Both the position numbers and the translations under genes were made by a program. The notes under the pieces are model-generated. The model saw nothing but the letters and a program-made list of their open reading frames with translations, ran no database searches and was not told the DNA's origin. This document shows positions 23,130 through 35,362 of a stretch of DNA of 64,000 bases, piece by piece. The DNA comes from Lentinus brumalis (lineage: Eukaryota > Basidiomycota > Agaricomycetes > Polyporales > Polyporaceae): contig MARA01000043.1 in the NCBI GenBank assembly GCA_001792895.1, positions 186,001 to 250,000 of the forward strand, read 5' to 3'. Numbering within the stretch: position 1 is the stretch's first letter; each line of letters opens with the position of its first letter.

Positions 23130-25461
23130 CTAAGCGGCCTCCGTATTACTAGGCTGATCCAAGATGTAGCACGAATTCCTATGTCGGGGCCAATCGGCCC
23201 GTTGGCACTCAGCATTGCAGTACCTATAGCACGCATTGCGAATCGCGATCAGCGACGTTGTAGTAGACGAGACCCGGACGTTCGGACCACGTACCATGCA
23301 TCCTGACACCGCGAGCACTTCCGCACTATCGCGGTCCGACACGAGCACCACGAGCATGCGTACAGCATCGCCATTCCTGGACCCAGCTGGACGCAACATT
23401 GATCCTCGCTACTCAGGCAAGTGCACCGCAACGGTCCTCGGAGGAGCGAGGCGAGCGTAGTCTCGTTGTGCGGCTCCCACCAGCGTGCGAACGCATCTTC
23501 GCCGCCTTGGTCCGAATCCACTCCTGCGACACTATGGCCGGCGTCGGGAGTCGCATCGGGGGGCGGGTCCCGCTTGAACGCTCTGTGTCGCTCGTCGAGT
23601 TCGTCGAACCGTTCCACTAATGCCGCCCACTTGTTGTAACCCTGAGAGAAGTGGTGGACGAGAGCCTTGTACCCTGCTCGCATCTGTCCTTCTACGAACT
23701 CGGAGCCAGTATCCTCGGGCGTACGTGTAAGTCGGTGTATGGAGGGCTGTGGTCATTTCAAACTAAGTTGATCCCACGTACATGCGTCAGCGAATCGCTC
23801 ACCTGCATGGTCTCGAGTTCCGAAGTATACGTGTGCCCCTGAAGGATGATCATGTGCATTACTGTGCAGTCGATGATATGCGGCAGCTCGGACGAGTCGT
23901 GCGGGGCATTAGGGAGGAAAGTGGCAGTGTAGTTGGTCACTGCATGGAGGCTCGCTAAGCCCGCTTGCCGCCTCCGCCAGTCCGACGGCCCCGCTTGGAG
24001 GAGGAGCGGCCAGACTTTCGCGAAGGAGAGCTCGATCGCGAACACCTGTAACCTTCTCTGCAGATACAGGGTGAGGTCCGCCGACCGGAGTCCTACGATA
24101 GCGGCCTGTAGCGCCTCCTCCCGGTCCTCGCTATGTTTGCAAAGAGTGAAGTACGCGTAGGCGTGTCTCGGGTTTCGCTTCAACACCTCGCGGGCGTGAC
24201 TGGCAGCGGTGTTGGGAGATGTGCAACGAGAAAAGTGTTCAAGGGCGAGAATGTCGGCGATATCAAGAAACGGGGAGAGTTCGCGTCTTCTCAGGGCTTC
24301 GATGGCTAGGGGTAGGTACGAGTGCCAAGGACCGAACTCGGCACATGTACTCGCACTAGAGGCGAGAGTGTCCTCTTTTTCGTGCAGCGATGGGCCGCTT
24401 GAGAGTAAAGATGCAATCCCGACTCCGAACTCGTAGTAGTCGCTACGCGTGACTGCCTCTTGCAGTAGGGTGCGAGCGAAGATTATGAGCGCTGAAGCGG
24501 AGGCCCGCTCTTCCTTGGTACCGGAGGAGCGGTGATCGTGGTGAGTTGATCCTCGAGCTGCGGGGAAGAGGGTACAGAAGACCCATGCTGAGACGCAGCG
24601 GAGACTGATGTTGGCACTGTGAAGCAGGACCGCGAGGAAATCCAGGATTGGGGCTCGTGTTGCGGTCTCTTCTGGGGAGCAGATTTGTACACAGGTGATC
24701 AGAAGCGGTATGGCGTGCATGATGGTTTCGTGAGATACGACGGGGTCCTCGAGGGCGCGCAAGGCCAGATCCGACACAAACTTGACGGAGAGCTCCGGAG
24801 GTAGGTGGACTTCGGCGCTGTTCTGCGAGGGATTGACAAATTCGATGCAGTGGCAGAGCGTGACCAAAACATGCTCGGTGTTGTACTCGATGGAGCGCCA
24901 TGCGGGCTTCCAGTTAGAGATGATGGCGACAAGTCCGCGTAACACTGCCAACTTCACCGTGTTGTTCCCGTGCCGTGCCAACAGAGAGAGGAGGTTCAGT
25001 AGCATGAACGCGCCGTCCACTTCGACCAGGTGCAGTGCCCTGGGTAACAGACCTATGAACGCAAACCGTGGCCCATGAGTTCCTTGTGGAAACAAATTTC
25101 CACAAAAAGCGTACCTTCTTCAAGCAAAGCACGGCATAGGTTAGCGTCGGCGCACATATCGGCCCAAATCACGGTAACGGCGTTGCAGGTGTGCCATTCC
25201 TTACGGACTGCAGCCATATCGAACACGCTACACAGCTGCCTCGAGATTGCAGGCAGTCGTGCATGTATCTTCCTTAGCCCGCTCCGCGTAGTAGACTCTG
25301 CGACATGAGCTCTGAGTTGGTCCCTTCGGGGGCAGAGGCGCGTTGTAAAACATACTCGGAATGTGCAGACGGCGAGATAGGTGAGCGGCTGCGTTGTACA
25401 GTGTCATGCCAGAGATCTCCCTGCGTAGTCGGGTGCACAAGGCATCTGAGAGACCGTCCAT
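23130..25461 (-). CDS. Helical-repeat protein with C-terminal MYND zinc finger (B3)
   Basis: Intact family B gene, about 694 aa. Exons are 25356-25461, 25115-25297, 23803-25052, 23295-23746 and 23130-23223; exon arithmetic closes without frameshift. The start at MDGLSDALCTRL is conservative: an in-frame ATG at 25572 would add 37 residues. The helical region opens with GLLPRALHLVEVDGAFMLLN and the TPR-like part has PRHAYAYFTLCKHSEDREEA. Exon 4 ends in the first half of the finger (CSWC, CSRC) and exon 5 gives YCNAECQRADWPRH followed by a longer tail than the other members. The fourth exon begins with a less conserved stretch, so its exact acceptor is the weakest part of the model. Confidence 0.82.
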
Positions 25462-25993
25462 GGCTGTCTCGAATGTCCTCCTTGGTGTGTCAAAGTTTGA
25501 AGTATCGATACGCTGCACAGTGCGCAAACAGTCATTGACTGAAGCTATCCTGATTGCACTTCGAGTACTCACCTGCCGTTCTAGAGCCCCTCAATACAGC
25601 TTGGTACTTGAGATATCGAGTGCTCGTAGGGCCAGTTTTCATTCGTCCACCGGCGTGACGGTTTTTTGTAAGGTTTAACAAATTGAGTTTAGTACGTTCT
25701 GGTGGCAGTGCCCATTCCGGGATTTCCCGTATTCGTCCCCGACTTCAAGGCTTCGACAACTATCCGGAGCTCAACAGCCACATTGACTAGTCGCGTCTTC
25801 GAAGTAAGTAAGGTGGTCACGAACGGTGATCTGAGGTGCGGTCAGAGGTGTCAGTGGCTGCACATCGGATCCTACGAGCAGCAGGACAGTCATACTACGG
25901 AAGTAACCACTCCGGTCAAATTGATACAGCCACATGAACCTCAGCGGAATCTGCTCTTGTGTGCGAATATGTATAAGGAAGCCTGACCTATCA

Positions 25994-28403
25994 TCATTCC
26001 CGGCACACCAGTCGATGTTGCGGCCAGTGCGCTCGCTGGCAGTCAGCATCACAGTACCTGGACAGATAGCAATGAGCGGAAGCACGGCAAGAAAGTGAAG
26101 GTCAACCGATGTGACCCACCACGCGTCCTCGCACCGGGAACATTTCCGCACCATCGCGGTCCGACAGGAGCACCACGAGCAGGCATATAGCAAGGCCACT
26201 CCAGGACCCAGCTGTACACAACCGTCCGCGCTACTGAGACAGCTGCACCGGAGGGGTCCCCGAAGGTGCGAGGCTAACGTAGGCTCGTTGCGTTGCTCCC
26301 ACCACAGTGCGTACTCTTCCGAGTACTTTTGAGCGTCTTGATCCACTTGTGCTCGTCGTCTTGATCTGAGTCGTCTCCGCTCAAGGAGGAGTCGGACTGG
26401 CGTCGTTCGCTGGCATCGGCCTCGGAGGAAGGGTCTCCAAAAATGAACGCCCTGTGCTCCTCGTCGGCGAGGTCGAATCGCTCGATCAAAGGCGCCCACT
26501 TGCTGTATCCCCGCGCGAAATGGTGCGCCAGAGCCTTGTGTCCGATTCGCGCTGGGGGTCCACGACCTCATACCCTAAATTCTCGCGGGCCCGCGTCGAG
26601 GATTTGATGATGTCGCGCAACATCTGCCACAAGGTGTCAGCTGTCGGAACGCGCGCTCGAATGCCAGTAAATACAGCCATACCTGAATCTTCTCGAGCTT
26701 GGGGGTATACAAATCCGCTCCGAAAGCTAGCAAGTGGATGATTGCGAGGTCAACAACACGCGCCAGCTCGCGCGAATCGATGGGGACATCCTCCATGAAC
26801 ACGAGCGCACGCTGCATTCCGGCGTCGATGCAGTACAGCCCGGCTGTTCTTCTGTGCCAATCCTGCGGTGCTGTGTGAAGCAGAAGCCTCCGCGCCTTTG
26901 CGAAAAGAAGCTCGATCTCCGACACCTGCATCCGTCTCCGCAAGTATATCGTCAAGTGCGCGAGCCGTAGCCCTTTGGTCGCGGCCTGAAGGGCGTCCTC
27001 CTTGTCTTGGCTCTGTTCGGCGAGAATCGCATAGGCGTACGCGTGCTCAGCATTTCGTCTCAGCACGGCGCGTGCGTGGGACGCAGCCGCGTCTGAGGAC
27101 CCGTCACGAGCGAGGTGCTCGAGGGCGAGGGTATCGGCCATGTCCAGATGTGAAGGATCCTGGCGTCTTCTGAGGACCTCTACAGCCTCGGAGAGGAGCG
27201 AATGCCATGAGTCGAACTTGGCAATAGTGCGCGCCATGAGCTCGGGAAAGTCGCGATCGTCGTCGGGGAACGGGCCGTTCGTGAGCAGATGTGCCATCCC
27301 GACGCCGAACGTGTAGTAGTTCTCCTCCGTGGACATAATGTATAACAGCATGCGTAGTTGCTGCATTTGTCCCTGTATAGCTTCTTGCTCGCTCCCAGGC
27401 GAAGCATCGCGACGTGCGAGTTCAGGGAAGTGGGTCGTCTGGCGAACCGAGCCGAGTGTGGAATCGTCGGGGGGAGTGATTCGCGATCTGCAACGGCAAG
27501 GTCACAAAAGACCCACGTGCATACGCAGCGCATCCCGACGTCTTTGCTATGCACCAGCACAGCGAGGAAGTCGAGAATGCGCTCTCGGATCTCCGTCTCC
27601 GGAGGGGACAGGTTTTTGCGCAGATGATTAGGAGAGGAATAGCGTGGATGATGGTATCGAAACACGCTTCAACGTCTTCGACGGCGTCCAGAGCAATGCC
27701 AGCGAGGAATCGGACGGAGAGCCCGACGGGAAGCGTGAGTGGGGCAGTTGCAGGGAAGGTGGTGGCTCCGATGCAGTGACACAGCGTGATCAGGGCGAAC
27801 TCGACGTTGCAATCGTCGATGGACCATCGCACCCGCCACTTTACGACGATGCTCGGGAATGCGCGTAAGATATTGGACTTCGTGTAGTCGTCTCCGTGTC
27901 GCGCCAGCAGGGAAAGAAGCTGCAGGACCGTGATTGAGCTGCCGCGCTCAACTAGCTGTAGAGCTCGCTCTAACAGACCTACAACATGCAATCAGTCATG
28001 AAATGCGACAAGAGCCATCCCTGCAGCTGACCTTTTTCAAGTAAAGTCCGACACAAGACGGCGTCGGGGCAGAGTTCGAGCCAGATGATCATGATGACGT
28101 CGCAGTACATCCAATCACTCCGGGTGCATGCAATATCAAAGAGGCTTGATAACTTCTCCGAGACCTCTGGTAGCCTTGCTCCCATTTTCCTCAGTCCGCT
28201 TCTGGTCTTCGTATCTATGCACGGACATTAGTGCCGATGAGACTTGACATCGAGGACACACACTTACTCCATATGCCCAAGCGACGACGTACCCGGACGG
28301 CTCCTTCGTCAAGTGTCCACCCAGAGATGAGGCTGCATGTTTCGAAGTAGAGTTCCTCGCTGTAGCCCTTGGTAGTCTCACCATGATACCGGTGGCGTGG
28401 CAT
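25994..28403 (-). CDS. MYND-type family B gene with four single-base frameshifts (B4)
   Basis: All five family exons are present: 28268-28403 (MPRHRYHGETTKGYSEELYF), 28032-28214 (183 bp), 26683-27978, 26120-26623 and 25994-26057 (YCDADCQRAHWPQH). Splice sites and phases are normal. Exon 3 is short by two bases and exon 4 by two, relative to an open frame. The breaks fall near 27604-27607 (a G4 where five fit), near 27425, at 26554-26558 (a G5 where six fit) and near 26350. No in-frame stop appears apart from those caused by the shifts. Either it is a young pseudogene or the consensus lacks bases. The MYND and TPR-like parts are otherwise well conserved. It lies upstream of and divergent from D1. 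Confidence 0.72.
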
Positions 28404-29343
28404 GGCGAGACACAGCAGATCAGCTCGGGCTTGGAGGAAGTAGTCGCTGGCGGCTGGCACACCGGTCTGTACACTGCATCCCCGACGCTTTGAACGAGAA
28501 ACCTGTTCAGCGTGTGCTTCCTGTAGAGCACACAAGTGGATCGCTCACGATGAAGATCAACCAGATGAAATGCGGTCAGGAACGTAAGTAAGTGGGAGAA
28601 GTCAACAGAAGTCATCAGCGCTCAGCAGTGGCGGTGCTATGGCGCCTTATCAGGGCCGCGATTCCAAACTTCTTCTCCAACTTCTCCTCCTCGACCGCCA
28701 TCTCCTGCTCATCCTAGTCCGACTCAACTTACGCGCAGTGACTTTTATATCTTTGATAATTGCGCTGGAAAACTGTAAAGTATGCCGCCTGGGCTCGCAT
28801 CGCAAGGCATACCAACTTGCCGCCGAAAGTCTTCGCTCTCACACGGCCGTGTTGTTATAAAACCACGTCGCCGCAGTAGGCCGGTATGTACGTGCTGAAA
28901 CCTGCGGGATGATAATTGAAATGAAGCTGCATGCCGAGCGTTATCGTCACGAAACGAATCCAGGCGCAGTCACGTCGCAATCCGCAATCCGGAGGTCGGA
29001 GTTCCATCCAGCTGCGGGGAGCGCTCAGTCCTCCGTAGACGAGTGTCAAGTTTCACAGGCATCTAGTTCACCGCAAGCTGCTGGTTTCGGGCAGGTTGCG
29101 GATACAGGGCCATGCCCATTGACAGCAGCCGCAGTTGCAAGGTACTAGCTAGGTACGCGTCCCGAAAGCATTGCCTATTCACGGTGTCCAACGGCCGCTG
29201 CGGGCGGCAGCGTCGCTGCGAACGCATTACGATTGACAGAGTTCCATTCAGAAAAAAGTATAAGAAGAGCTGAACTGGCAGACGACGATCGCATCCTCAC
29301 CTCAAATACACCCCAGCACACTCCCCTCCTCTCATAGTCCGAC
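28404..29343. other. Divergent promoter region between B4 and D1
   Basis: About 940 bp between divergently transcribed genes. No further gene was recognised. Near its right end lies a TATA-like element listed separately. Confidence 0.45.
29259..29264 (+). promoter_or_regulatory. TATA-like box of D1
   Basis: TATAAG preceded by an A-run, about 80 bp upstream of the D1 ATG. Positional evidence only. Confidence 0.35.
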
Positions 29344-30287
29344 ATGCACGCATTCGTACTTGGCGGATCGAAGAACATTGGATACTTTTCCGCCCTCAGG
29401 CTGCTCCGTACGTATATCTCGTACGCACCGTCGTACACTCGCTCAATGTCATGTTACAGAACAAGGCACTACTGTCACGTTCCTCCTGCGTTCGACTTCC
29501 GTCTTCGACAGCGACGAACACATACAGCCTTTCGTCAGGAACGGCAAGGCACAACTCGTGCACGGCGACGCGCTCAACCACGACGACGTCAGGAACGCCT
29601 GGGAGGCGGCCATCCAGGCCGGTGGCGGCAAAGTTGACGTCGTAATCTTCACCATCGGTTCGTATCTCGCGCACGTTCGATGATCCACAACTGACGATGA
29701 CTACAGGCGGCAAGCCGAGTTTCAGCATGAGCCGCGGATTCTTCCTCGACCCGCCCGACCTCTGCACCCGCTCGCTCATCAACGTCCTGAGCACTCTCCC
29801 GGACGCCCTGCGCGCGCCCGACACGCAACCGCACTTTGTCATCGTCACCTCCATGGGCATCACCGCCGAATCACACTCTTCGGTCCCGCTGGCTCTCAAG
29901 CCGCTCTACAGCAGCGTCCTCCCGGCGGCACACGCTGACAAGCTGTGTATGGAGCGCATCCTCGCATACTTGGCGGGCTTGTCGTGGTCGTCCAAGGACA
30001 CGCCCCGCCAGGAAATCTTGCCGAGAGGTTGGCAGTCAACTCCAGGGCTTCTCGGCGAGGGCGAGCTTAAGCATGTGGTGATCATGCGGCCCGCGCTGCT
30101 CACGGACGGGGAGTGCCGCGGGGACGAGGCTGGGAAGCCGGGGAAGGCGCCTTATCGCTCGAAGAAGGACGGAAACTTGAGCAGTGGGTACAGGGTATCG
30201 AGGAAGGATGTGGCACATTTCGTGGTCCAGGAAGTCCTACCGCATTGGAGCGAATGGGAAGGGTCCGGTGTCGTGCTCGCCTACTGA
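29344..30287 (+). CDS. NAD(P)-binding Rossmann-fold protein (D1)
   Basis: Three exons (29344-29407, 29460-29657, 29707-30287) give 280 aa. The N-terminus MHAFVLGGSKNIGYFSALRL is the first beta strand and glycine-rich dinucleotide loop (GGSKNIG) of an NAD(P)-binding, NmrA/epimerase-like fold. QQGTTVTFLLRST is the second strand with an Arg that would suit NADP. VHGDALNHDD and VDVVIFTIGG are the next two strand ends. A late strand is LKHVVIMRPALLTDGE. There is no clear YxxxK catalytic pair of classical short-chain dehydrogenases, so it may be a regulatory binder or an atypical reductase. The substrate is unknown. A dead copy, D2, is at 60.6 kb. Confidence 0.75.
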
Positions 30288-30579
30288 GCTGTTAGCGTAA
30301 GAGTACACTGGTACGGCGGGCGGGCTCCGATAGTGATTGAAGTTTTACGTTACATCCTTACTACTAGTACATCTTCGCTAGACAACCTCTCTTGATACAT
30401 ATTGGAACGCAGTGCGAAAAGCGACGCGACATTCGGGAGCCATGCTGTGAACCCTTCTGTCGTGTAGAGTACAAGGACTAGTATACGGGTCGAAACGACG
30501 ACTAGCTATCACGGTGAGTCGGATGCTGATAGAGTAAATATGTACTGACTAGTACAATCACCCGCAGGTCTCGTATAGT

Positions 30580-31929
30580 TCAAGATAGCCACTCATAAAT
30601 GTGATGGACAGGATCCGCCCCTGGTATCGCCATCGGAGGCTCACACTCCAAACACGAGCACATCCTCGCGTCTGGGGCCTGATCCCGCAACGTGTCGAGA
30701 TTGAAGACTGCGTCGCTTCTCCCGCTGCGGTGAAACACGAGCGTGCGTACGGAAGGGGCGCTGAAAGGTAGTTCGAGCCGTGACGGGAACTCCGGGTCGG
30801 CTGACCATAGCTGGAGCTCCTGTAAGTTGGGCGACCTCGACAACGCCCAACATATCGCATCCACGTATGCATCGTGGTCAGCCTCCGCCACGACCGCCCC
30901 AGAACGCAGCACGGGGGGAGTATCGACGAGATATAACTTCCTCAGGGAAGGCATGTGCGCCCCGGCGAGGAGGTGCATAGCGAGCCGCGCGTGCAGAATA
31001 TGCGAGCGGTAGCGCAGGTCGACGATGCTGTCGAACGGGATGAGAGACGCCATAAGGCGCATTGCGTCATGGTAAGTGGCCTCCATGTAATAGTCGGGGA
31101 AGTCAAGCAGCAGCGCGCAGGACGGTCCCGAGGCCCGGACAACGAAGCTACCAAACCCTCATCGATTGACAGCGTATCGATGCCCGATGTAAAGGAGAGC
31201 TTCGGGAAGGGGCTTAATCCACTCAACGCGCGAAAAGTGTCGGTGCCGTTGATACGCAGAGTGACTGCGGAAGGGAGGGAGAGTTGCTGCAGAAGGTACT
31301 GCATGGAGATCTGCGGTCGGTTCATCCTGAGTACGAGCATTCGAAGGTGCGGGAGTGAGACCATGTAGTCGAGAGGGACCACGCTTCTGACGCGGATGTG
31401 AATGTCGACGAGGATGAGTTCCTCAAGTGCGGTGCAGCGCCCGAGGAAGGCAAGAAGGGCGACGAGTGAGATCATACCGCCTTGGACAAAGTGGAGATGG
31501 GTGAGGTTGGTGTGCGGTATGACGGGAAGCCAGGACATGTCCCGAAGGATCAGCATCTTGAGACGATGTGTGGGACCGGGGAAGAGAACCGGAGACATGT
31601 CGATATCGATATCTGGGCGACTGTAGATATGAGGCGGGTGATTGGTCACAATGCACAGCCGTTCCAGGTTGCTTGCATCGAACGGGAATTGTGGCGCAGT
31701 GGAAGAGGTGCTTTGGATGCGCACGTGGAGGTCCCGTATCCCCTCGCCGTATGGCACCAACATCTGGCCTGCATGACGGCTCGAAGTAAGCTTGATGTAG
31801 ACCTGGAGGGGCATGCCTTCGGAACGCGCGAGGAATGCTGAAGAGCAGTCGCGGGAAGACTCGTCGATGACGGTCCAGAACGATCTCATCTCCAATGCGA
31901 GGTCTCTCCACCGTCGGCAGACGTGAGTC
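30580..31929 (-). pseudogene. F-box gene C1, 3' part, cut off by a LINE
   Basis: This part encodes the last ~440 residues of a family C F-box/LRR protein, beginning at the THVCRRW motif and ending PVHHIYEWLS. It matches C2 along its whole length (LERLCIVT, MSPVLFPGPT, LLAFLGRCTALEEL). The 5' part lies 8.4 kb away at 40322-40749 with the LINE between. A single-base deletion near 31155 also breaks the frame just before RASGPS. Both facts mean no normal protein is made. It converges with D1. Confidence 0.85.
31915..31929. repeat. LINE target-site duplication, left copy
   Basis: CGGCAGACGTGAGTC, directly adjoining the LINE poly(T) on this strand. The identical 15-mer adjoins the other LINE end at 40322-40336. 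The unoccupied equivalent is in paralogue C2 at 42612-42626. Confidence 0.93.
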
Positions 31930-32078
31930 TTTTTTTTTTTTTGGGTTCTATTGCGACGCAGACGATACACATGTACAGGACTAGTATACGGGCTGTGAAG
32001 TATCCCAGGCTTGCGTATACAAGGGACCTCGCGCCGTCGGCGAGATGAGGCGGTGGCCGCCCTCTTAGGCGGGGTGCG

Positions 32079-34123
32079 TCAAGCACCGGCGTGATTGAAG
32101 AAACGGTTCTCGCGAACCATCTCGAATTGAAGTTCGTAGTCGTAGCGCGGGGACTCGGCGTCCCACGTCGCAGGATTGCAGGTGACGCAGCGGGGGTCGT
32201 AGTCCGTTTCGTGACACACCGCGAAGGTGAAAGAGCCGGGGAAGGCGCGGAGCCATTGGGAGATCAGGGGGAAGGGGTCGAGGGCCTCGGTGAAGAGGCG
32301 GAAGGGGATGCGATCCGGGGACGTGAGGTCGAACCAGCTGCACTCCTCGACGATGTGGAGGCGTGTCTGCAGCCCGCCCACCCAGCAGTGGCAGTGGGTC
32401 GGGTTGTCGGGGTGGAATCGCACGCGGTATTCGCCCGTGGGTGCGTGCCCGGTGAGGAAGCGGATGGCGCGAGCGGTCAGGGCAGTACCCTCGAAGTGCG
32501 TGAGCGGGAACTTGCCCGTGTGGGTGACAACGCGAAGCGCGTCGGAGTCCGGCCACGAGCTGCCCCAGTACGCGTCCCGTTTGCGGCGGTACTTGTAGTT
32601 CGGGCAGTCGCCGCCCGGGCAGGGCAGTTCGAGTGGGTGGGAGTGCGGTGGCGGCGTGCCGATGTGAGCGGCCGTGCGCCAGGACGCGAGCGCGTCCGCC
32701 TTCGCCGCGGCCCGTAGAGAGAGGTAGGAGCGGAGGCTGGTGCCGTCGTCCGCCGCGGCACCCTTGACGTCCTCGTCGATGAGTTCGTTGTAGCGGATGC
32801 CGGTGTGGGATGGGATCCAGTGCAGCTCCACGCGGTGTTGTGGTGCCGCGTCGAGCCACTGGTTGAGGATGGTGCAGGTGCGTACGGAGACAGACTGCTG
32901 TCCGTGCACCGTAGTCTTGAAGATCGTCTCCAGGGCCGAGCGGCTGTCCCCGAAGACGTGGATGGTGCCCGCACAGTGGCGGGCTGAGATGGAGAACGCG
33001 AACCCGAGGGCGATCATCTCAGCGTCGTAGCTGTGGCAATCGCCCTGGGGACGCACATGACGGTGCTGCAAGCGGCCGTGGTGGTAGATGTGCACGCCGG
33101 CGGCGGATTGTCGGTGCGTGCGGTCGACGCTGCCGTCCGTGAAGCATGTGTAGGCCGTGTCGTCTGCCAGAGCGGCGTCGATGCGCGGCGTGAGGGACGT
33201 GCGGACCCAGGCCTCGAGCTCGTCCGAGTTCTTTTTCTTCGGGGCGTCGAGGTGCATCACGATGCGCTGCTCGAAGTCAGCGCGGTCTGTGAGCCGTTCG
33301 CCTGGGCGGCAGATCGGTGCGTAGAGGTCAAAGCGTTCCGTGACAGTGTTGACGTCCGCGGCGGCGAGAGCCGTAGGGAGGGAGGCAGCCGGGCCGGTGA
33401 GGCGGACAGGGAAGCGCGGGAGGATGGGGACCCCGTCGACTGACACGTCGCTGCGGACGGCCAGATAGAGCGCGGCAACGGGGTGTGATTGCGGAAGGGT
33501 GGTGATGCGGGCATAGTACCGCTTGCAGAGCTTGAGGATCTGGTCGCCGATGGGCATGAGCCCGCCGAACGCTTGCAGTGCGCCTGCGGGCGACGTGCGG
33601 AACGCTCCAGTTATCCACCGGGCGGCGGCGTTGTGTGCGAGGCGGAGCGGCTTCATGCGCTCCTTGGTGCGGGTGTGGTACCACGCCTGGCATCCGTAGG
33701 TCATAAGTGGGACCACACAGGAGATGTAGAGCTGGCGCTTCTGCCGCGGAGACAGGCCACGCTCCGAGTTGCCGAGCGAGAGCATGGCGCGGACGGTGTT
33801 CAAGGCCGACTGTGCGTAGTGCTTGATGTGCGCCGTGAAGGTCAGCGCAGGGTCGTAGAAGATGCCCAGGTACCGCCAGACCGCAAGAGCGTCCAAGCGG
33901 ATGGTGTCGGTGAGCTGAAGGGGCGCAGCGGACTGATACTGCGCCCACCAGATCATGCGAGGGTGGTCGGGAGGCGCAGCGCGGGGCTTCGGCGGTGGGA
34001 AGTGACAGTACTCGGTCTTGTCATGCTCGATGACAAGACCGAGGCGGGTGAGCTGCACGACGCAGCCGCGGTACGACGTGCGCAGGCGGTTGTGGACGTC
34101 GTCCGTGGTGGCAGCCGTGCTGA
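32079..34123 (-). CDS. LINE ORF2, 3' part: end of reverse transcriptase, RNase H, C-terminal Cys/His region
   Basis: Open frame downstream of the nested insertion, about 680 codons. It starts with the RT thumb-side sequence RLGLVIEHDKTEY. The RNase H domain shows TDGSVDR, DAEMIAL, FGDSRSA and WIPSHTGIRYNELID, which supply the D-E-D acidic set and the conserved His. Near the end THCHCWVGG and HIVEEC form a CCHC-like cluster typical of LINE ORF2 C-termini. It ends FFNHAGA. It is continuous with the part at 35363-37770 if the insertion is disregarded. Confidence 0.88.
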
Positions 34124-34142
34124 CATCAGGAAAAGGGCACTT
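34124..34142 (+). repeat. Terminal inverted repeat, left, of the nested element
   Basis: Nineteen bases, 18 of which match the right-hand repeat in inverse orientation; the perfect inner core is AAAAGGGCACTT. Confidence 0.75.
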
Positions 34143-35343
34143 CCTGGCCGGGGCTTAGAGCCTTGATGCGTCTGATATCGACTGGTGCATACTTGCGTCA
34201 TTAGATCCGCTTGTCACGGCTTGGGGCGACCTGGCACAACGAGGACAAGTGGCAAGCCTCGGGTGTAGCGCCGAAGGAAGCTCGAGAAAATTCGTTAAGT
34301 CATCTGTTGACGACTGTTTACACAGGGCGTCTATAGGGTGACAACTACGAGGCCCAAGTCCCGACGCCCCTTCTCCTTCTTCCACCACCGTCTCCTGCAC
34401 CCAACAAACCCTGCTGAAGTCATCGTCATTCTGTCAGTCCGGCCCGTCATCGTCTCTGAGCCAACTCTCCTCTCATGTGGTCCATCAGCACAACCTGCCG
34501 TCGTCTGAGGCATCCTGCCCACTAGAGGGTGCCTCGGGATCTAGTGTTAGTGATAAGGTGAGCATCGTTCATACCTGCTGGCTCGGTTCAATTGACGAAT
34601 CTTCATTGAATCGCAGAGACGACTCATGCCACAGGGAGTTCTGAGTCAGCGCAGCGTATACCCAGCACATCCGGGCTTTAACGGTGAGTCGAGATGAATT
34701 TTTGGTGTACAGAATATAGATCTCATCCGCTGCCAGCCTCGACCAGCCTCGACCATATCATATCCCCGCCTCTCCGCACTCCTCCCGATCGTTTCGCTTC
34801 CAGCGGTGACCACCGATGATGCTCGTCTCCGTCACGCGGTTGCGCACATCAATGGGTAAGTACGTCATGTTCCTCTCCTGGTCGTGCGCAAGCGTCGCCT
34901 CCTCCATCTCGTGTTCGCAAACCAGGGGTCGTGAGTACGCGCAGTCCTCTCCGAGTTCTGGCCATGGAAGAGCTCGTCTGGGGCTACTGTATTGAGGTTT
35001 GTTGTGGCGTGGAGCGTCGCAGATGCGCGCGAGGTGGCAGCGTACAAGGTTCGCTGAGAGCAGGATGTGGGAGGCAGAAGACAGCGGTGAGTCGACGCGC
35101 AGGTGGCGTTATGCGACCAAGCATTCGGATTGCAGTTCAGGTGGTAAGAGAGGCGGTGACGAGGCGGACACATTTGGTGTGGAGTCGTTGCTGTATTTGT
35201 AGCTCTTAGACTGTCTTACGAGGGTCTTGGTGTGACTTGAACCTGTCTTAAGTAAGAGAATGAACCTTCTGGACTAAGTTGTCTGAGAATTCCTGGGGAA
35301 GTCTGAGCAAGAGCGAATAAGTGTCTCCAAGTGTTTCAAGAGA

Positions 35344-35362
35344 AAGTGCCCTTTTGCTGATG
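35344..35362 (-). repeat. Terminal inverted repeat, right, of the nested element
   Basis: Inverse partner of 34124-34142 with one mismatch (G against C before the A-run). Confidence 0.75.

Larger units (their letters stand above)
34124..35362. mobile_element. 1.24 kb non-autonomous element with 19 bp terminal inverted repeats, inside the LINE
   Basis: Ends are CATCAGGAAAAGGGCACTT at 34124-34142 and its reverse complement with one mismatch at 35344-35362. The dinucleotide GA flanks both sides. It interrupts ORF2 just after the RT catalytic motif YVDDGLL. Taking out 34124-35362 plus one GA makes the two halves of ORF2 agree in frame once the separate missing base near 36161 is allowed for, which supports these boundaries. 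The inside holds no transposase and no recognisable ORF; it contains a short direct repeat (CCAGCCTCGA, near 34735). The superfamily is not recognised. Confidence 0.72.

Noticed and set aside
32065..32859. 264-codon second minus-strand frame over the RNase H region
   Set aside because: Arg/Pro/His-rich shadow of ORF2 in another frame; the true frame has the RNase H motifs.
34131..35355. Nested element bounded by the perfect 12 bp inverted repeat, with GCTGA as a 5 bp target duplication
   Set aside because: The repeat extends to 19 bp with one mismatch, and removing this version leaves ORF2 out of frame, whereas 34124-35362 with GA restores it.
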